Assembly (NCBI GenBank): GCA_029260755.1
Contig: JAJDCQ010000112.1
Span: 1-51,228 of the forward strand
Length of the DNA stretch: 51,228 bases
DNA from: Planctomycetota bacterium
GTDB lineage: Bacteria; Planctomycetota; J058; JAJDCQ01
Direction: 5' to 3'
In this document: in pieces, positions 51,005-51,228 of the stretch
Numbering within the stretch: the first letter of the stretch is position 1
Layout of the letters: every line of letters starts with the position of its first letter
Notes under the pieces: model-generated
What the model was told of the DNA's origin: nothing
Seen by the model: only the letters and a program-made list of their open reading frames with translations
Database searches by the model: none
Translations under genes and position numbers: made by a program

Positions 51005-51228
51005 ACCTAATGCCTGGAGGTTAAGCTCCAACTCCCTGCCGCGAAGCAGCTTTCCCTCCCTCCTGAGCTCGTCTGCTCGAGTTGAGCCCCTCGACAAGCG
51101 TGTCGATCAGATTCACCGCTCGCGCTGGGCAGGCGCGCCCTGGCAGACCTGGGCTTCCATCGCGAGGAGGGTCCCTTCGCCAGGAAGCACGCTCCCGTGC
51201 CGAGGCCCCTCCGGAGTCACTCGGTTCG
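51005..51228. other. Right-edge non-coding end
   Basis: No gene seen. TGGAGGTTAAGCTCCA (51014-51029) is a short imperfect hairpin after the sugar transferase stop, too weak to call a terminator. Confidence 0.4.

Overview
This is about 51 kb of very GC-rich DNA (near 70 % by eye) from a Gram-negative, diderm-type bacterium. Seven putative lipoproteins, a Wza-like outer-membrane exporter and type II-like pseudopilins imply two membranes. The high GC, frequent GTG/TTG starts, several large secreted proteins of unknown function and an N-terminal segment shared with planctomycete and myxobacterial proteins best fit Planctomycetota. Myxococcota or another GC-rich lineage is possible. No rRNA, tRNA, CRISPR, prophage or intact transposase was seen. 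At least 33 protein genes are supported, two of them with uncertain 5' ends.

Layout. 1-531: 3' end of an HNH-nuclease-like gene. 532-1509: gene-free, with a REP-like inverted repeat. 1510-3893 (minus): ATP-grasp protein, DUF5063 protein and a TPR-zincin metalloprotease. 4074-5841 (plus): a histidine kinase/OmpR-type regulator pair behind a TTGTCC-17-TACCAT promoter. 5902-9787: a membrane fatty-acid desaturase, a small unknown gene behind a consensus TTGACA-16-TATAAT promoter, and a PAS histidine kinase that appears to be read from a nearly leaderless mRNA. 10141-15573 (plus): two tandem paralogous large lipoproteins and a secreted CBM48-PA14 protein. 15592-25021 (minus): an apparent operon of a secreted protein, a GspK-like pseudopilin with a LamG-like insert, a PDZ/alpha-toroid lipoprotein, a GspJ-like pseudopilin and an unknown Cys-rich-tailed protein, behind a TTGAAA-18-TATACT promoter. 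25537-31897 (plus): small secreted protein, GT-C glycosyltransferase-TPR fusion, two small lipoproteins and a Gly-Leu-Pro-Gly repeat protein ending at a strong terminator. 32208-36131 (minus): DUF2058 protein, a reductase and gmd (GDP-deoxyhexose synthesis), and trpS. 36295-40105 (plus): a lipoprotein and pyruvate phosphate dikinase with a 117-residue histone-H1-like lysine/alanine tail. 40371-51004: an exopolysaccharide locus with a lipoprotein, a Wza-like exporter, a 1654-residue TPR protein ending in four PPC-like repeats, a Wzc-like BY-kinase and an initiating polyprenyl-phosphate sugar transferase.

Themes. The right half is about envelope polysaccharide: Gmd plus the reductase would make a GDP-deoxyhexose (possibly GDP-D-rhamnose), the polyprenyl transferase would start the chain, and Wzc/Wza plus the giant TPR protein would build the export machine. 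The middle operon looks like a pseudopilin-based secretion or surface-assembly set. Two candidates for undescribed biology stand out: the PPDK with a nucleoid-protein-like tail, and the giant TPR-PPC protein whose start overlaps the stop of the wzc-like gene. Five long intergenic hairpins recur in the window. Four are built of tandem 8-9-nt units, and three of those share a GCGAGYTGCC-like flank, so at least three may be one diverged repeat family.
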